Assembly (NCBI RefSeq): GCF_009862265.1
Contig: NZ_WWGX01000006.1
Span: forward strand, 1-62,615
From: Streptomyces sp. SID8352
GTDB taxonomy: Bacteria; Actinomycetota; Actinomycetes; Streptomycetales; Streptomycetaceae
Reading direction: 5' to 3'
Length of the DNA stretch: 62,615 nucleotides
Each line of letters starts with the position of its first letter. Position 1 is the first letter of the stretch. A program made the position numbers and the translations under genes. A model generated the notes under the pieces. The model saw only the letters and a program-made list of their open reading frames with translations, was not told the DNA's origin and searched no databases. This document shows, in pieces, positions 24,405 to 34,064 of the stretch.

Positions 24405-25553
24405 ATGACCAGCACTCTGCTCACCGAGGACCAGCAGGCCCTGGTGGAGACCACGTTCGACTTCGCCCAGGACCACCTCGCCCCGCAGGCCCTCGACTGG
24501 GACCGCGACAAGCACTTCCCCGTGGACGTGCTGCGCAAGGCGGCCGGTCTCGGCCTCGGCGGCGTCTACGTCCGTGAGGAGTCCGGCGGCTCCGGCCTCG
24601 GCCGTGCCGACGGAGTCCTCGTCTTCGAGACGCTCGCCTCCGGCTGCCCGTCCATCGCCGGATACCTCTCCATCCACAACATGGTCGCCTGGATGATCGA
24701 CAGTTACGGCGACGGCGCCCAGCGCGAACGGTGGTTGCCGCGCCTGTGCGCCATGGAGGACCTCGCCAGCTACTGCCTCACCGAGCCCGGCGCCGGATCG
24801 GACGCGGCTGCCCTGACCAGCCGTGCCGTACGGGACGGCGACGACTGGGTGCTCTCCGGCGTCAAGCAGTTCATCTCCGGTGCCGGCGCCTCCCAGCTCT
24901 ACGTCGTGATGGCCCGCACCGGCGGCGAGGGGCCCGGCGGGATCTCCGCGTTCGTCCTCGACCGGGACGACCCGGGTCTCGGCTTCGGGCCGAACGAACG
25001 GAAGATGGGCTGGAACGCCCAGCCCACCCGTCAGGTGGTCATGGACGGTGTCCGCCTGCCCGCCGACCGGCTCCTCGGCCGTGAGGGTGACGGCTTCCGG
25101 ATCGCCATGAGCGGCCTCAACGGCGGCCGTCTCGGCATCGCCGCCTGCTCCCTGGGCGGCGCCCGCAGCGCCCTCGACCGCAGCCTCGTCCACCTCGCCG
25201 ACCGCGAGGCGTTCGGCACCCGGCTCCTCGACGCCCAGGCCCTGCGGTTCCGGCTCGCCGACATGGCGACCGAGCTGACCGCCGCCCGCGCCCTGGTCCA
25301 GCAGGCCGCGCAGGCACTGGACCGGGGCGATCCGCAGGCGCCGTACCTGTGCGCGATGGCCAAGCGGTTCGCCACCGACACCGGCTACTCGGTCGCCGAC
25401 CGCGCCCTCCAGCTCCACGGCGGGTACGGCTATCTCAGCGAGTACGGGATCGAGAAGATCGTCCGGGACCTGCGGGTCCACCAGATCCTGGAAGGAACCA
25501 ACGAGATCATGCGCGTCATCGTGGCCCGCGGTCTGACGGAGGCGTTCGGATGA
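24405..25553 (+). CDS. Isobutyryl-CoA dehydrogenase (acyl-CoA dehydrogenase family)
   Basis: This FAD enzyme oxidises isobutyryl-CoA to methacrylyl-CoA in valine degradation. The 382 residues contain ASYCLTEPGAGSDAAAL (flavin and substrate loop), GVKQFISGAG, the helix FGTRLLDAQALRFRLADM, and LQLHGGYGYLSEYGIEKIVRDLRVHQILEGTNEIMRVIVAR with the catalytic Glu region. Size and order fit short/branched-chain acyl-CoA dehydrogenases. It starts five bases after mmsA and overlaps the hydrolase gene by ATGA. The isobutyryl-CoA assignment rests on the operon; by sequence alone it could accept other branched acyl-CoAs. Confidence 0.9.
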   Translation: MTSTLLTEDQQALVETTFDFAQDHLAPQALDWDRDKHFPVDVLRKAAGLGLGGVYVREESGGSGLGRADGVLVFETLASGCPSIAGYLSIHNMVAWMIDSYGDGAQRERWLPRLCAMEDLASYCLTEPGAGSDAAALTSRAVRDGDDWVLSGVKQFISGAGASQLYVVMARTGGEGPGGISAFVLDRDDPGLGFGPNERKMGWNAQPTRQVVMDGVRLPADRLLGREGDGFRIAMSGLNGGRLGIAACSLGGARSALDRSLVHLADREAFGTRLLDAQALRFRLADMATELTAARALVQQAAQALDRGDPQAPYLCAMAKRFATDTGYSVADRALQLHGGYGYLSEYGIEKIVRDLRVHQILEGTNEIMRVIVARGLTEAFG

Positions 25554-26614
25554 GCGACGTCCTGTTCCGGACCGGGGGCCGGGCCGCCCACATCGTCCTC
25601 AACCGCCCGAGGGCCCTGAACTCCCTCACCCGGGGGATGGTGCTCGCCATCGAGGAGGCGCTCACGGAGTGGGAGAGCGATCCTGCGGTGGAGGTGGTGG
25701 TCCTCACCGGGGCGGGGGAGCGGGGCCTGTGCGCGGGCGGCGACATCCGCGCCATCCACGAGGACGCCCGGGACGGCGACGGCAGCGCGACCGCGGCCTT
25801 CTGGCGCGACGAGTACCGCCTCAACGCCCGCATCGCCCGCTATCCCAAGCCCTATGTCGCCGTCATGGACGGCATCGTGATGGGCGGCGGCGTCGGCGTC
25901 TCCGCCCACGGCGGCGTGCGGATCGTCACCGAACGCTCCCGTGTCGCCATGCCCGAGACCGGCATCGGCTTCGTCCCCGACGTCGGCGGCACCCACCTCC
26001 TCGCCCTCGCCCCCGGCGAACTGGGCACCCACCTCGCCCTCACCGGCGCGGCGGTCGGTGCCGCGGACGCCCTGCTCTGCGGACTGGCCGACCACCACGT
26101 GCCCTCCGCCTCCCTGACCTCCTTCGTGGAGGACCTCGACCGGCTGCCGGTGCGCGAGGCACTCGGGCGGCACGTCCAGGACCCGCCGCCGGGTGGACTG
26201 GCCGCCCGGCGGGACTGGATCGACGCCTGCTTCGCCGCGGACACCGTCGAGGAGATCGTCCACCGGCTCCGCGCCCACGGCGGCACGGCGGCCGAGGAGA
26301 CCGCCGCGATCCTGCTCACCAAGTCCCCGACCGCGCTCAAGGTGACGCTGGCCGCGCTGCGCCGCGCCCGGCGGCTCGGGCCGCTGGAGCGTGTCCTCGA
26401 ACAGGAGTACCGCGTCTCCCTCGCCTGTCTCCGCGGCCCCGACCTGATCGAGGGCATCCGGGCCCAGGTCATCGACAAGGACCGGACGCCGCACTGGTCG
26501 CCCGCCACCCTGGAGGAGGTCACCGACGCCGACGTGGAGCGGTTCTTCGCCCCGGCCGACGGGCCCGGACCCGTCCCGAACCCCTCGGGAGCCCTGGAGG
26601 AGATCGCGTGGTGA
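25550..26614 (+). CDS. 3-hydroxyisobutyryl-CoA hydrolase
   Basis: This crotonase-fold enzyme releases free 3-hydroxyisobutyrate from its CoA ester. The 354 residues start with [23 protein letters not shown], then [44 protein letters not shown] and [20 protein letters not shown], followed by a longer carboxy half with FVEDLDRLP and [19 protein letters not shown], as in HIBCH-type hydrolases rather than simple enoyl-CoA hydratases (about 260 residues). The catalytic Glu in MPETGIGF is present. It overlaps both neighbours by a few bases. Confidence 0.9.
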   Translation: MSDVLFRTGGRAAHIVLNRPRALNSLTRGMVLAIEEALTEWESDPAVEVVVLTGAGERGLCAGGDIRAIHEDARDGDGSATAAFWRDEYRLNARIARYPKPYVAVMDGIVMGGGVGVSAHGGVRIVTERSRVAMPETGIGFVPDVGGTHLLALAPGELGTHLALTGAAVGAADALLCGLADHHVPSASLTSFVEDLDRLPVREALGRHVQDPPPGGLAARRDWIDACFAADTVEEIVHRLRAHGGTAAEETAAILLTKSPTALKVTLAALRRARRLGPLERVLEQEYRVSLACLRGPDLIEGIRAQVIDKDRTPHWSPATLEEVTDADVERFFAPADGPGPVPNPSGALEEIAW

Positions 26615-27507
26615 CCCGGACCGTCGCGTTCGTCGGACTCGGCCACATGGGCGGCCCCATGGCCGCCAACCTGGCCCGGGCGGGCCACCGCGTGCTCGGC
26701 CACGACCTCGTCCCCGAAGCGGTGGAGGCCGCCGGCCGGGCCGGGGCCGAACCCGCCGGGTCCGCGACCGCGGCCGTACGGGAGGCGGACGTGGTCATCA
26801 GCATGCTCCCCGCCGGACGCCATGTGCTGGACCTCTACGACGAGGCCCTGACCGCCGCCCGCCCCGGCACCCTTTTCGTCGACTGCTCCACCGTCGACGT
26901 CGCCGACGCGCGGACGGCCCACGAACGGGCCCGCACCGCCGGGATGCGCTCGCTGGACGCGCCCGTGTCCGGCGGAGTGGTCGGTGCCGAGGCCGCCACC
27001 CTGACCTTCATGACGGGCGGTGGCGAAGAGGAGTTCACCGAGGCGCGCCCCCTGCTGGAGGCCATGGGCCGGAGGGCCGTGCACTGCGGCGGGCCGGGCG
27101 CCGGGCAGGCCGCCAAGATCTGCAACAACATGATCCTCGGCGTCTCCATGATCGCCGTCAGCGAGGCGTTCGTCCTCGGCGAGAGCCTCGGGCTGTCCCA
27201 CCAGGCGCTGTACGACGTGGCCTCCACGGCCTCCGGCCAGTGCTGGGCGCTCAGCGTCAACTGCCCCGTCCCCGGGCCCGTTCCGTCCAGCCCCGCCAAC
27301 CGGGACTACCGGCCGGGCTTCGCCGCCGCGCTGATGGCCAAGGACCTGCGGCTGGCCGTCGGCGCCGCGAAGGCGGGCGGTGTGCACACGGAACTCGGGA
27401 TCCGGGCAGCGGAGTTGTACGCCGAGTACGCCGAGGGCGCCGGTGGCGCGCGGGACTTCTCGGCCATCGTCGGCACCATCAGGGAACGGAGCGGAGACGC
27501 CACATGA
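26611..27507 (+). CDS. mmsB: 3-hydroxyisobutyrate dehydrogenase
   Basis: MmsB oxidises 3-hydroxyisobutyrate to methylmalonate semialdehyde with NAD+, feeding MmsA. The 298-residue protein opens with the Rossmann motif [22 protein letters not shown], has [35 protein letters not shown] (substrate-binding) and the catalytic Lys in [15 protein letters not shown] chose GTG 26611 (GTGA overlap with the hydrolase stop); GTG 26608 directly before it is equally possible. The gene set mmsA, acyl-CoA dehydrogenase, hydrolase, mmsB and enoyl-CoA hydratase covers all steps from isobutyryl-CoA to propionyl-CoA. Confidence 0.93.
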   Translation: MTRTVAFVGLGHMGGPMAANLARAGHRVLGHDLVPEAVEAAGRAGAEPAGSATAAVREADVVISMLPAGRHVLDLYDEALTAARPGTLFVDCSTVDVADARTAHERARTAGMRSLDAPVSGGVVGAEAATLTFMTGGGEEEFTEARPLLEAMGRRAVHCGGPGAGQAAKICNNMILGVSMIAVSEAFVLGESLGLSHQALYDVASTASGQCWALSVNCPVPGPVPSSPANRDYRPGFAAALMAKDLRLAVGAAKAGGVHTELGIRAAELYAEYAEGAGGARDFSAIVGTIRERSGDAT

Positions 27508-28283
27508 GCGATGAGTACGAGACCATCCTGGTCGAACGCAAGGGCCGCACCGCCCTCCTCACCATCGACCGGCCCAAGGCGCTCAACGCGCTGAACCTCC
27601 GGGTGATGAACGAGGTCGTCGCCGCCGCCGAGGCCCTCGACCGGGACCCGGACATCGGCTGCCTCGTCATCACCGGCTCGGCGAGGGCCTTCGCGGCCGG
27701 TGCCGACATCAAGGAGATGGCACCGCGGGGGTACATGGACATGTACCTCACCGACTGGTTCGCCGCATGGGACCGGCTCGGACAGCTCCGGACGCCCACC
27801 GTGGCCGCGGTCGCCGGCCACGCGCTCGGGGGAGGCTGCGAACTGGCCATGCTCTGCGACATCCTGCTCGCCGCCGACACCGCCGTCTTCGGGCAGCCGG
27901 AGATCAAGCTCGGGGTGATCCCGGGCATCGGCGGCTCCCAGCGGCTGACCCGGGCCGTCGGCAAGGCCAAGGCCATGGAACTGTGCCTGACCGGGCGCAC
28001 CATGGACGCCGCCGAGGCCGAGCGGGCCGGACTGGTCTCCCGGATCGTGCCGGCCGGTGAACTCCTCGCGGAGGCGCTGGCGGTCGCCGGGACGGTGGCG
28101 GAGATGTCGCTGCCGGTGGCGATGATGGCGAAGGAGGCCGTCAACCGCGCCTTCGAGACCAGCCTCGCCGAGGGGGTCCGCTTCGAACGCCGCCTGTTCC
28201 ACGCCGTGTTCGCCACGGGCGACCAGAAGGAGGGCATGGCCGCCTTCACCGGCAAGCGGGCGCCGGTCTTCCGGCACCGTTGA
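27504..28283 (+). CDS. Enoyl-CoA hydratase (methacrylyl-CoA hydratase step)
   Basis: The 259-residue crotonase-family enzyme adds water to methacrylyl-CoA to give 3-hydroxyisobutyryl-CoA. It has [32 protein letters not shown] (oxyanion-hole region), [21 protein letters not shown] with the first catalytic Glu, and [24 protein letters not shown] with the second. Both catalytic Glu residues (GGGCE and GQPE) are present, so this is a true hydratase. It ends the valine operon and is followed directly by a strong terminator. Its ATG overlaps mmsB by 4 bp. Confidence 0.92.
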   Translation: MSDEYETILVERKGRTALLTIDRPKALNALNLRVMNEVVAAAEALDRDPDIGCLVITGSARAFAAGADIKEMAPRGYMDMYLTDWFAAWDRLGQLRTPTVAAVAGHALGGGCELAMLCDILLAADTAVFGQPEIKLGVIPGIGGSQRLTRAVGKAKAMELCLTGRTMDAAEAERAGLVSRIVPAGELLAEALAVAGTVAEMSLPVAMMAKEAVNRAFETSLAEGVRFERRLFHAVFATGDQKEGMAAFTGKRAPVFRHR

Positions 28284-28290
28284 TCCACCC

Positions 28291-28335
28291 GGAACGCGGG
28301 GCCCCGGGAACCGATCCCGGGGCCGCTCGCGTTCC
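28291..28335 (+). terminator. Terminator of the valine operon
   Basis: A long hairpin: GGAACGCG and GGCCCCGGGA pair with TCCCGGGGCC and CGCGTTCC, with a small internal bulge and a short loop. It starts eight bases after the last stop. Confidence 0.85.
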
Positions 28336-28375
28336 GGCACGTACGACCGGCGGAACGGGAGGACGGGGTACCGGA

Positions 28376-28744
28376 ATGGCCAGACGTCGGCAGCCGCCGC
28401 GCATCACCGTGGAAGGGGTGGAGGCGGTCGCCCTGACCGTGGCGGAGTACGAGCAACTCCTCGCGTGCAGAAGGCAGGTCGGCGGCCAGAGCGCCCGGCT
28501 CCGGGCCCTCGGCGACCGGATGCGCCGCACCGAGCGGCTCCTGGAGGACCTGGCGGAACTGGTGGACGGCCCGCCGGACGGCCGTCCGGCACCGCCGGCG
28601 CCCGGGGCACCCCCGACGGGCCATGGACGAACCGGCCGCGCGGACGAACCGCCGGACACCGGGGAGGACCCGGAAGGGGAGGCGGCGCGCCTGCGCCGTG
28701 CCATCTCCGTGCTACTGCGCAGGCACCGCGTCGAATCCGGCTGA
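28376..28744 (+). CDS. Small hypothetical protein with a coiled-coil-like middle
   Basis: I do not recognise this 122-residue protein. It starts MARRRQPPRITVEGVEAVALTVAEYEQLLACRRQ; residues about 30-65 (QVGGQSARLRALGDRMRRTERLLEDLAELV) form a likely amphipathic helix, followed by a Pro/Gly-rich linker and a basic end (LRRAISVLLRRHRVESG). ATG 28376 has GGGAGGA about 12 bases upstream. Its last 33 bp overlap the end of the convergent PrpR-like gene. The layout recalls small cytoplasmic coiled-coil proteins of Streptomyces, but no function can be given. Confidence 0.5.
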   Translation: MARRRQPPRITVEGVEAVALTVAEYEQLLACRRQVGGQSARLRALGDRMRRTERLLEDLAELVDGPPDGRPAPPAPGAPPTGHGRTGRADEPPDTGEDPEGEAARLRRAISVLLRRHRVESG

Positions 28745-30208
28745 TCCGGGCCCCGCCGCCGGCCCCGGACCGCTCTCGACCGGATACGGCACATACGTCC
28801 GCCGGTCGGGGTCGACGGCCAGCCGCTCGCCCGCCGGGGGGCGCGCCCGCTGCGCGCAGTCGCGGCGTTCGCAGATCCGGCAGCCCAGCCCGATCGGGGT
28901 GGCGGCGCGGGAGTCGTCGAGGGCGATGCCCTCGGCGTAGACGAGCCGGTGGGCGTGGCGCAACTCGCAGCCGAGGGCCACGGCGAACTCGGCGCGCGGG
29001 GCGCGGTGGCCGAAGCCGCCCCGGGTGATGGTCCGCGCCACCCAGAAGTACCGCTTGCCGTCCGGCATCTCCGCGACCTGGGTGAGGATCCTGCCGGGCG
29101 CGGAGAACGCCTCGTAGACGGTCCAGAGCGGGCAGGTGCCGCCGAGCCGGGAGAAGTGGAAGTCGGTCGCCGACTGCCGCTTGGAGATGTTCCCGGCCCG
29201 GTCGACGCGGAGGAAGGAGAAGGGGACTCCGCGCCGCCCGGTCCGCTGGAGGGTGCTGAGGCGGTGGCAGACGGTCTCGAAGCCGACACCGAAGCGGGCC
29301 GAGAGCAGCTCGATGTCGTAGCGCACCTCCTCGGCCACCGTGTGGAAGACGGTGTACGGCATGAGGAGGGCGCCCGCGAAGTAGTTCGCCAGGCCGATGC
29401 GGGCCAGCGCTGGGGACTCCGGTGAGGTCAGGCCCGCGCTGTCCGCCAGCAGGCCGAGGAGCGGCCCGTGCTCCAGCAGGGCGAGCTGGGTGGCGAGCTG
29501 GAAGGCCCGCTGGCCCTCGCGGAGCCAGGGCGACAGGAACAGCAGACCGGTGTCCGGGTCGAGCCTGCGGGCGTCCCCCGAACGCCCGGGAGCCGACCGG
29601 ACCACCCTGATCCCGTGCTTCTCGCCCAGGTGCGCAACGAGGGCGTCGGAGACGCGGCCCGGACGCAGGCGCATGGCCGCGGCGAGGCGTTCCGCCTCGG
29701 TGTCGAGTGGCTCGAAGTGGTTGTGGTGCGTGTAGAAGAAGTCCCGCACCTCGTCGTGCGGCTCGGCGGCGGGCAGCAGCCCGTCGGCGGCTCCGGGCGA
29801 ACCCAGGGCGGCGGCCCGCTCCACCGTGTCCCGGTAGCGCCGGTGCAGGGCGACCAGGGCGCGCGCCACCTCGGGGTGGTCGCGGGCTGCCTCGGTGATC
29901 TCCTCGGAAGCGAGCGGCGCCGCTCCGCACGCCTCGTCCGCGACCGCGGCCCGCAGGTCGGTGGCGAGCCGGTCCTCCTCGGCCTCGGAGAAGAACTCCG
30001 CGTCGACCCCGAAGACCTCCGCGATCCGCAGCAGCACCGACGCGGTCAGCGGGCGCCTGCTCTGCTCGATCTGGTTGGCATAGCTCGTGGAGATGGAGAG
30101 GGCGCGGGCCATGTCGACCTGGTTCATGCCGTGCTCGCGGCGCAGCCGCCGCAGCTTCGCATGGGCGTAGACCTTGCGGTCTGCTGCTTCTCGGGGCACG
30201 GCGCACAT
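28712..30208 (-). CDS. prpR: PrpR/RamB-like regulator (short-chain fatty acyl-CoA responsive)
   Basis: This 498-residue regulator has an amino-terminal XRE helix-turn-helix (KLRRLRREHGMNQVDMARALSISTSYANQIEQSRRPLT, about residues 18-56), a middle ImmA/IrrE-like domain (QLALLEHGPLLGLL to ANYFAGALLMPYTVFH) and a carboxy DUF2083-type domain with cysteines GGTCPLW, ALGCELRHAH and GCRICERRDCAQRA. Mycobacterial PrpR has this layout, binds an Fe-S cluster through such cysteines and activates the methylcitrate cycle. It is divergent from prpD-prpB-prpC with repeat elements between, so those genes are its probable targets; the valine operon may be too. ATG 30208 gives the expected length. Confidence 0.88.
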   Translation of the reverse strand: MCAVPREAADRKVYAHAKLRRLRREHGMNQVDMARALSISTSYANQIEQSRRPLTASVLLRIAEVFGVDAEFFSEAEEDRLATDLRAAVADEACGAAPLASEEITEAARDHPEVARALVALHRRYRDTVERAAALGSPGAADGLLPAAEPHDEVRDFFYTHHNHFEPLDTEAERLAAAMRLRPGRVSDALVAHLGEKHGIRVVRSAPGRSGDARRLDPDTGLLFLSPWLREGQRAFQLATQLALLEHGPLLGLLADSAGLTSPESPALARIGLANYFAGALLMPYTVFHTVAEEVRYDIELLSARFGVGFETVCHRLSTLQRTGRRGVPFSFLRVDRAGNISKRQSATDFHFSRLGGTCPLWTVYEAFSAPGRILTQVAEMPDGKRYFWVARTITRGGFGHRAPRAEFAVALGCELRHAHRLVYAEGIALDDSRAATPIGLGCRICERRDCAQRARPPAGERLAVDPDRRTYVPYPVESGPGPAAGPGSAGFDAVPAQ

Positions 30209-30250
30209 CCTTGTCGCAGCCGGGAAGGGAGGCGTTCCGGTGGGGGCCTG

Positions 30251-30291
30251 TTTGCGAACATAGCATCCGCGGCATTCGCAGAATTCGCAGA
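30251..30291. promoter_or_regulatory. Probable PrpR operator: TTTGCGAA and two ATTCGCAGA direct repeats
   Basis: Between prpR and prpD lie TTTGCGAA (30251-30258) and two adjacent exact copies of ATTCGCAGA (30274-30282, 30283-30291), with TTCACAG following. TTTGCGAA differs by two bases from the TTTGCAAA core of RamB/PrpR sites, and the repeats contain TTCGCA, its reverse half. The position suits control of both divergent promoters. Confidence 0.55.
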
Positions 30292-30410
30292 TTCACAGCT
30301 CCCGGATGGCGGGATTCCACAGATTGGAGAGGTGGCCGGACCGGTGCGGAACGGGCACCGTCGATCACGTCAGCACCGGCAAGGACCGTCCGCACCCCGC
30401 GAGGAGCCCC

Positions 30411-31919
30411 GTGATCGAGCACCACGTCCGTGTCCACCCCAGCGCCGACCGGCTTGCGCGCGAGGACCAGCTCGCCTGGAAACTGGCGGACGTCGCCACC
30501 GGCACCGGGGAACCGGATCCCGACAGCGCCGCCATGGTCGTCAACCGGGTGATCGACAACGCCGCGGTGGCCGTCGCCTCCCTGCTGCGCCGCCCGGTCG
30601 CGGTCGCCCGTGCCCAGGCCGCCGCCCACGGCGCCGCCGCCCACGGCGCCTCGGTCTTCGGCGCGGCGACCCGGGTCTCCCCGGAGTGGGCCGCCTGGGC
30701 GAACGGCACGGCCGTGCGCGAGCTGGACTTCCACGACACCTACCTCGCCGCCGACTACTCCCACCCCGGCGACAACATCCCGCCGCTGCTCGCCGTCGCC
30801 CAGCACACCGGCCGCACCGGCGCCGACCTGCTGCGCGGGATCACCGCCGCCTACGAGATCCACGTCGCGCTGGTCAGGGGCATCTGCCTGCACGAGCACC
30901 GCATCGACCATGTGGCCCACCTCAGCGCCGCCACCGCCGGTGGCCTGGGATCGATGCTGCGGCTGCCCACGGCGACGGTGTACCAGGCGATCCAGCAGGC
31001 CGTGCACACCACCACCGCCACCCGGCAGTCCCGCAAGGGCGAGATCTCCAGCTGGAAGGCGTACGCGCCGGCGTTCGCCGGGAAGGCGGCGATCGAAGCC
31101 GTCGACCGGGCCATGCGCGGCGAGACATCCCCGTCGCCGGTCTACGAGGGCGAGGACGGCTTCCTCGCCTGGATGCTGAACGGCCCGGGCTCCGACTACA
31201 CGGTTCCGCTTCCGGCGGCGGGCGAGCCGCGCCGCGCGATCCTCGACACGTATACGAAGGAGCACTCCGCCGAGTACCAGGCGCAGGCGATCATCGACCT
31301 GGCCCGGCGGCTGCGGGAGAAGGCCGGTGCGCTGGACAAGGTGCGTTCGATCGTCCTGCACACCAGCCACCACACCCACCATGTCATCGGCTCCGGTGCG
31401 AACGATCCGCAGAAGTACGATCCCACCGCCAGCCGGGAGACCCTCGACCACTCGGTGCCGTACATCTTCGCCGTGGCCCTGGAGGACGGGACCTGGCACC
31501 ACGAGCGCTCCTACGCCCCCGAACGCGCCCGGCGCCCGGAGACCGTCGAGCTCTGGCGGAGGATCACGACGGTCGAGGACCCGGAGTGGACCCGCCGCTA
31601 CCACGACCCCGACCCGGACCGCCGGGCCTTCGGCGGACGCGCGGTGATCACCCTCGACGACGGCTCCGTCATCGAGGACGAGCTGGCGGTGGCCGATGCC
31701 CATCCGGCGGGCGCCCGTCCCTTCGACCGCGCCGGATACGTCGGCAAGTTCCGCACCCTTGCCGAGGGCATCGTCACTGAGTCCGCGCAGGACGCGTTCA
31801 TGGATACCGCCGCCCGTCTCGCCGAGCTGACCGTCGCCGACCTGGACGGCCTGTTTCCGGCCGTCGACACCGAGGCCGTGGCCGCGTACGACGCGGGCCT
31901 GCCGAAGGGACTGTTCTGA
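30411..31919 (+). CDS. prpD: 2-methylcitrate dehydratase (MmgE/PrpD family)
   Basis: PrpD dehydrates 2-methylcitrate in the methylcitrate cycle. The 502 residues follow the family: [116 protein letters not shown] and [22 protein letters not shown] 30411 follows GAGGAG; an upstream ATG in the frame would add 35 unlikely residues. It begins the prpDBC operon, divergent from the regulator, and its stop overlaps prpB by one base (TGATG). Confidence 0.93.
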   Translation: MIEHHVRVHPSADRLAREDQLAWKLADVATGTGEPDPDSAAMVVNRVIDNAAVAVASLLRRPVAVARAQAAAHGAAAHGASVFGAATRVSPEWAAWANGTAVRELDFHDTYLAADYSHPGDNIPPLLAVAQHTGRTGADLLRGITAAYEIHVALVRGICLHEHRIDHVAHLSAATAGGLGSMLRLPTATVYQAIQQAVHTTTATRQSRKGEISSWKAYAPAFAGKAAIEAVDRAMRGETSPSPVYEGEDGFLAWMLNGPGSDYTVPLPAAGEPRRAILDTYTKEHSAEYQAQAIIDLARRLREKAGALDKVRSIVLHTSHHTHHVIGSGANDPQKYDPTASRETLDHSVPYIFAVALEDGTWHHERSYAPERARRPETVELWRRITTVEDPEWTRRYHDPDPDRRAFGGRAVITLDDGSVIEDELAVADAHPAGARPFDRAGYVGKFRTLAEGIVTESAQDAFMDTAARLAELTVADLDGLFPAVDTEAVAAYDAGLPKGLF

Positions 31920-32827
31920 TGGTGCTGCACACGCGGACCATGCCCGCCGAGCGCCGCCGGACCTTCCGCGAGCAACTGGCCTCCGGCCGTCTGCTGCGCG
32001 TCCCCGGCGCGATCAACCCGCTCTCCGCCCGCCTCATCCAGGACACCGGCTTCGACGCGGTCTACTTGTCCGGCGCGGTGCTGGCCGCCGACCTGGGGCT
32101 GCCCGACATCGGCCTGACCACGTCCACCGAGATCGCGGCCCGCGCCCAGCAGACCACCCGGGCCACCGACCTGCCCGTCCTCATCGACGCCGACACCGGC
32201 TTCGGCGAGCCGATGAACGCGGCCCGCACCGTGCAGCTGATGGAGGACGCCGGCCTGGCCGGCCTGCACCTGGAGGACCAGGTCAACCCCAAGCGCTGCG
32301 GCCACCTGGACGGCAAGACCGTCACGCCCCGCGAGGAGATGGTCCGCCGCCTCCGTGCCGCCGTCGACGCCCGCCGGGACCCGGACTTCCTCCTCATGGC
32401 CCGCACCGACGCCCGCTCGGTCGAGGGCCTGGACGCGGCGATCGACCGTGCCAAGGCGTACGTCGACGTCGGTGCCGACGCGGTCTTCCCCGAAGCACTC
32501 GCCGACGTCTCCGAGTACGAGGCGTTCCGCAAGGCGGTCGACGTGCCGCTGCTCGCGAACCTCACCGAGTTCGGCAAGACCCCGCTGCTGGACGCGGTGA
32601 CCCTGGAGAACCTCGGCTACAACATCGCCCTCTACCCGGTGACGCTGCTGCGCATCGCCATGGGCGCCATCGAGGACGGACTGCGCACCATCGCCGCGGA
32701 GGGCACCCAGGAGTCCCTGCTGCCCCGCATGCAGACCCGCTCCCGCCTGTACGAACTCCTCGGCTACGAGGAGTACTCGGCCTTCGACTCGGCCGTCTTC
32801 GACTTCACCCTTCCGCCCGGGAACTGA
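31919..32827 (+). CDS. prpB: Methylisocitrate lyase
   Basis: PrpB splits 2-methylisocitrate to pyruvate and succinate. The 302-residue protein shows the isocitrate-lyase superfamily TIM-barrel motifs: RVPGAINPLSARLIQDTGFDAVYLSGA, VLIDADTGFGEPMNAARTVQLMEDAGLAGLHLEDQ and the catalytic-loop KRCGH (Cys) in NPKRCGHLDGK, then LMARTDARSVEGLDAAIDRAKAY and LANLTEFGKTP. All are typical of methylisocitrate rather than isocitrate lyase. Its start overlaps the prpD stop, and prpC follows after 32 bp. Confidence 0.95.
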   Translation: MVLHTRTMPAERRRTFREQLASGRLLRVPGAINPLSARLIQDTGFDAVYLSGAVLAADLGLPDIGLTTSTEIAARAQQTTRATDLPVLIDADTGFGEPMNAARTVQLMEDAGLAGLHLEDQVNPKRCGHLDGKTVTPREEMVRRLRAAVDARRDPDFLLMARTDARSVEGLDAAIDRAKAYVDVGADAVFPEALADVSEYEAFRKAVDVPLLANLTEFGKTPLLDAVTLENLGYNIALYPVTLLRIAMGAIEDGLRTIAAEGTQESLLPRMQTRSRLYELLGYEEYSAFDSAVFDFTLPPGN

Positions 32828-32859
32828 CCCGGTACCTGACCCACGAAGGCAGGCACCCC

Positions 32860-33996
32860 ATGATCACCCCCGCGCCCGCGATCCACCGCGGCCTCACCGG
32901 TGTCGTCGTCGACACCACGGAGATCTCCACTGTCATCCAGGAGACCAACTCCCTCACCTACCGGGGCTATCCCGTCCAGGACCTGGCCGCCCGCCGCTCC
33001 TTCGAGGAGGTCGCCCACCTCCTCTGGTACGGCGAACTCCCCGACACCGGACAACTCCGCGACTTCCAGGCCCGTGAACGCGCCCTGCGCGCACTGGACC
33101 GCACCACGCTGGAACTGCTGGCCCGACTGCCCGAGACCTGCCACCCCATGGACGTGCTCCGCACCGCCGTCAGCTTCTTCGGCGCCGAGGACCCCACCGA
33201 GGACGACGGCAGCCCGGCCGCCAACCGCGCCAAGTCCCTCACCCTGCTGGCCAGGCTGCCCACCGTCGTGGCCGCGGACCAGCGCCGCCGCCGGGGCCTG
33301 GACCCGATCCCGCCGGACGCCTCTCTCGGGTACGCCGAGAACTTCTTCCACATGTGCTTCGGCAGCGTGCCCGACCCGGACGTGGTCCGCTGCTTCGAGA
33401 TCTCCCTGACGCTGTACGCCGAACACAGCTTCAACGCCTCGACGTTCACCGCCCGCGTGGTCACCTCCACCCTCTCCGACCTCTACAGCGCCGTCACCGC
33501 GGCCATCGGCGCCCTCAAGGGACCGCTGCACGGCGGCGCCAACGAGGCCGTGATGCACATGCTCCTGGAGATCGGCGACCCGGCGCGCGCCGGGGAGTGG
33601 CTGGACGAGGCGCTGGCGTCCAAGCGGAAGATCATGGGCTTCGGTCACCGCGTCTACAAGCACGGCGACTCGCGCGTCCCGATCATGCAGGACGCCCTCG
33701 ACCGGCTCGTGGCCCGCGCCGCCGACCCCGAGGTCACCCGGCTCGCCACCCTGCACGCCGCCCTGCGCCACGCCATGGCCGACCGCAAGGGCATCCACCC
33801 CAACCTGGACTACCCGGCCGGCCTCGCCTACCACCTCATGGGCTTCGACATCCCCGTCTTCACCCCGGTCTTCGTGATGAGCCGCATCACCGGCTGGACC
33901 GCCCACATCACCGAGCAACTGGCCCACAACGCGCTGATCCGCCCCCTGGCCTCCTACGACGGTCCCGGACAGCGGACGGTGCCGGGCGCCGCGTAG
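32860..33996 (+). CDS. prpC: 2-methylcitrate synthase
   Basis: PrpC condenses propionyl-CoA with oxaloacetate. The 378-residue citrate-synthase-family protein begins RGLTGVVVDTTEISTVIQETNSLTYRGYPVQDLA, has the active-site His regions LYAEHSFNASTFTARV and LKGPLHGGANEAVMHML, and MGFGHRVYKHGDSRVPIMQ and NLDYPAGLAYHLMGFDIPVFTPVFVMSRITGWTAHITEQ. Length and context make it the methylcitrate form. With PrpD and PrpB it converts propionyl-CoA to pyruvate without B12, complementing the valine operon just upstream. Confidence 0.94.
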   Translation: MITPAPAIHRGLTGVVVDTTEISTVIQETNSLTYRGYPVQDLAARRSFEEVAHLLWYGELPDTGQLRDFQARERALRALDRTTLELLARLPETCHPMDVLRTAVSFFGAEDPTEDDGSPAANRAKSLTLLARLPTVVAADQRRRRGLDPIPPDASLGYAENFFHMCFGSVPDPDVVRCFEISLTLYAEHSFNASTFTARVVTSTLSDLYSAVTAAIGALKGPLHGGANEAVMHMLLEIGDPARAGEWLDEALASKRKIMGFGHRVYKHGDSRVPIMQDALDRLVARAADPEVTRLATLHAALRHAMADRKGIHPNLDYPAGLAYHLMGFDIPVFTPVFVMSRITGWTAHITEQLAHNALIRPLASYDGPGQRTVPGAA

Positions 33997-34029
33997 TCCT
34001 GCGCCAGACGGCCCGGGCACCCCTTCCGG

Positions 34030-34064
34030 CCGGACGGCGGCTCACCGCCGTAGAGCCCGTCCGG
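34030..34064 (+). terminator. Terminator of the prp operon
   Basis: CCGGACGG pairs with CCGTCCGG, enclosing an inner GGCGG/CCGCC hairpin. It lies between prpC and the convergent leucine-rich-repeat gene, touching the latter's stop, so may serve both. Confidence 0.75.
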
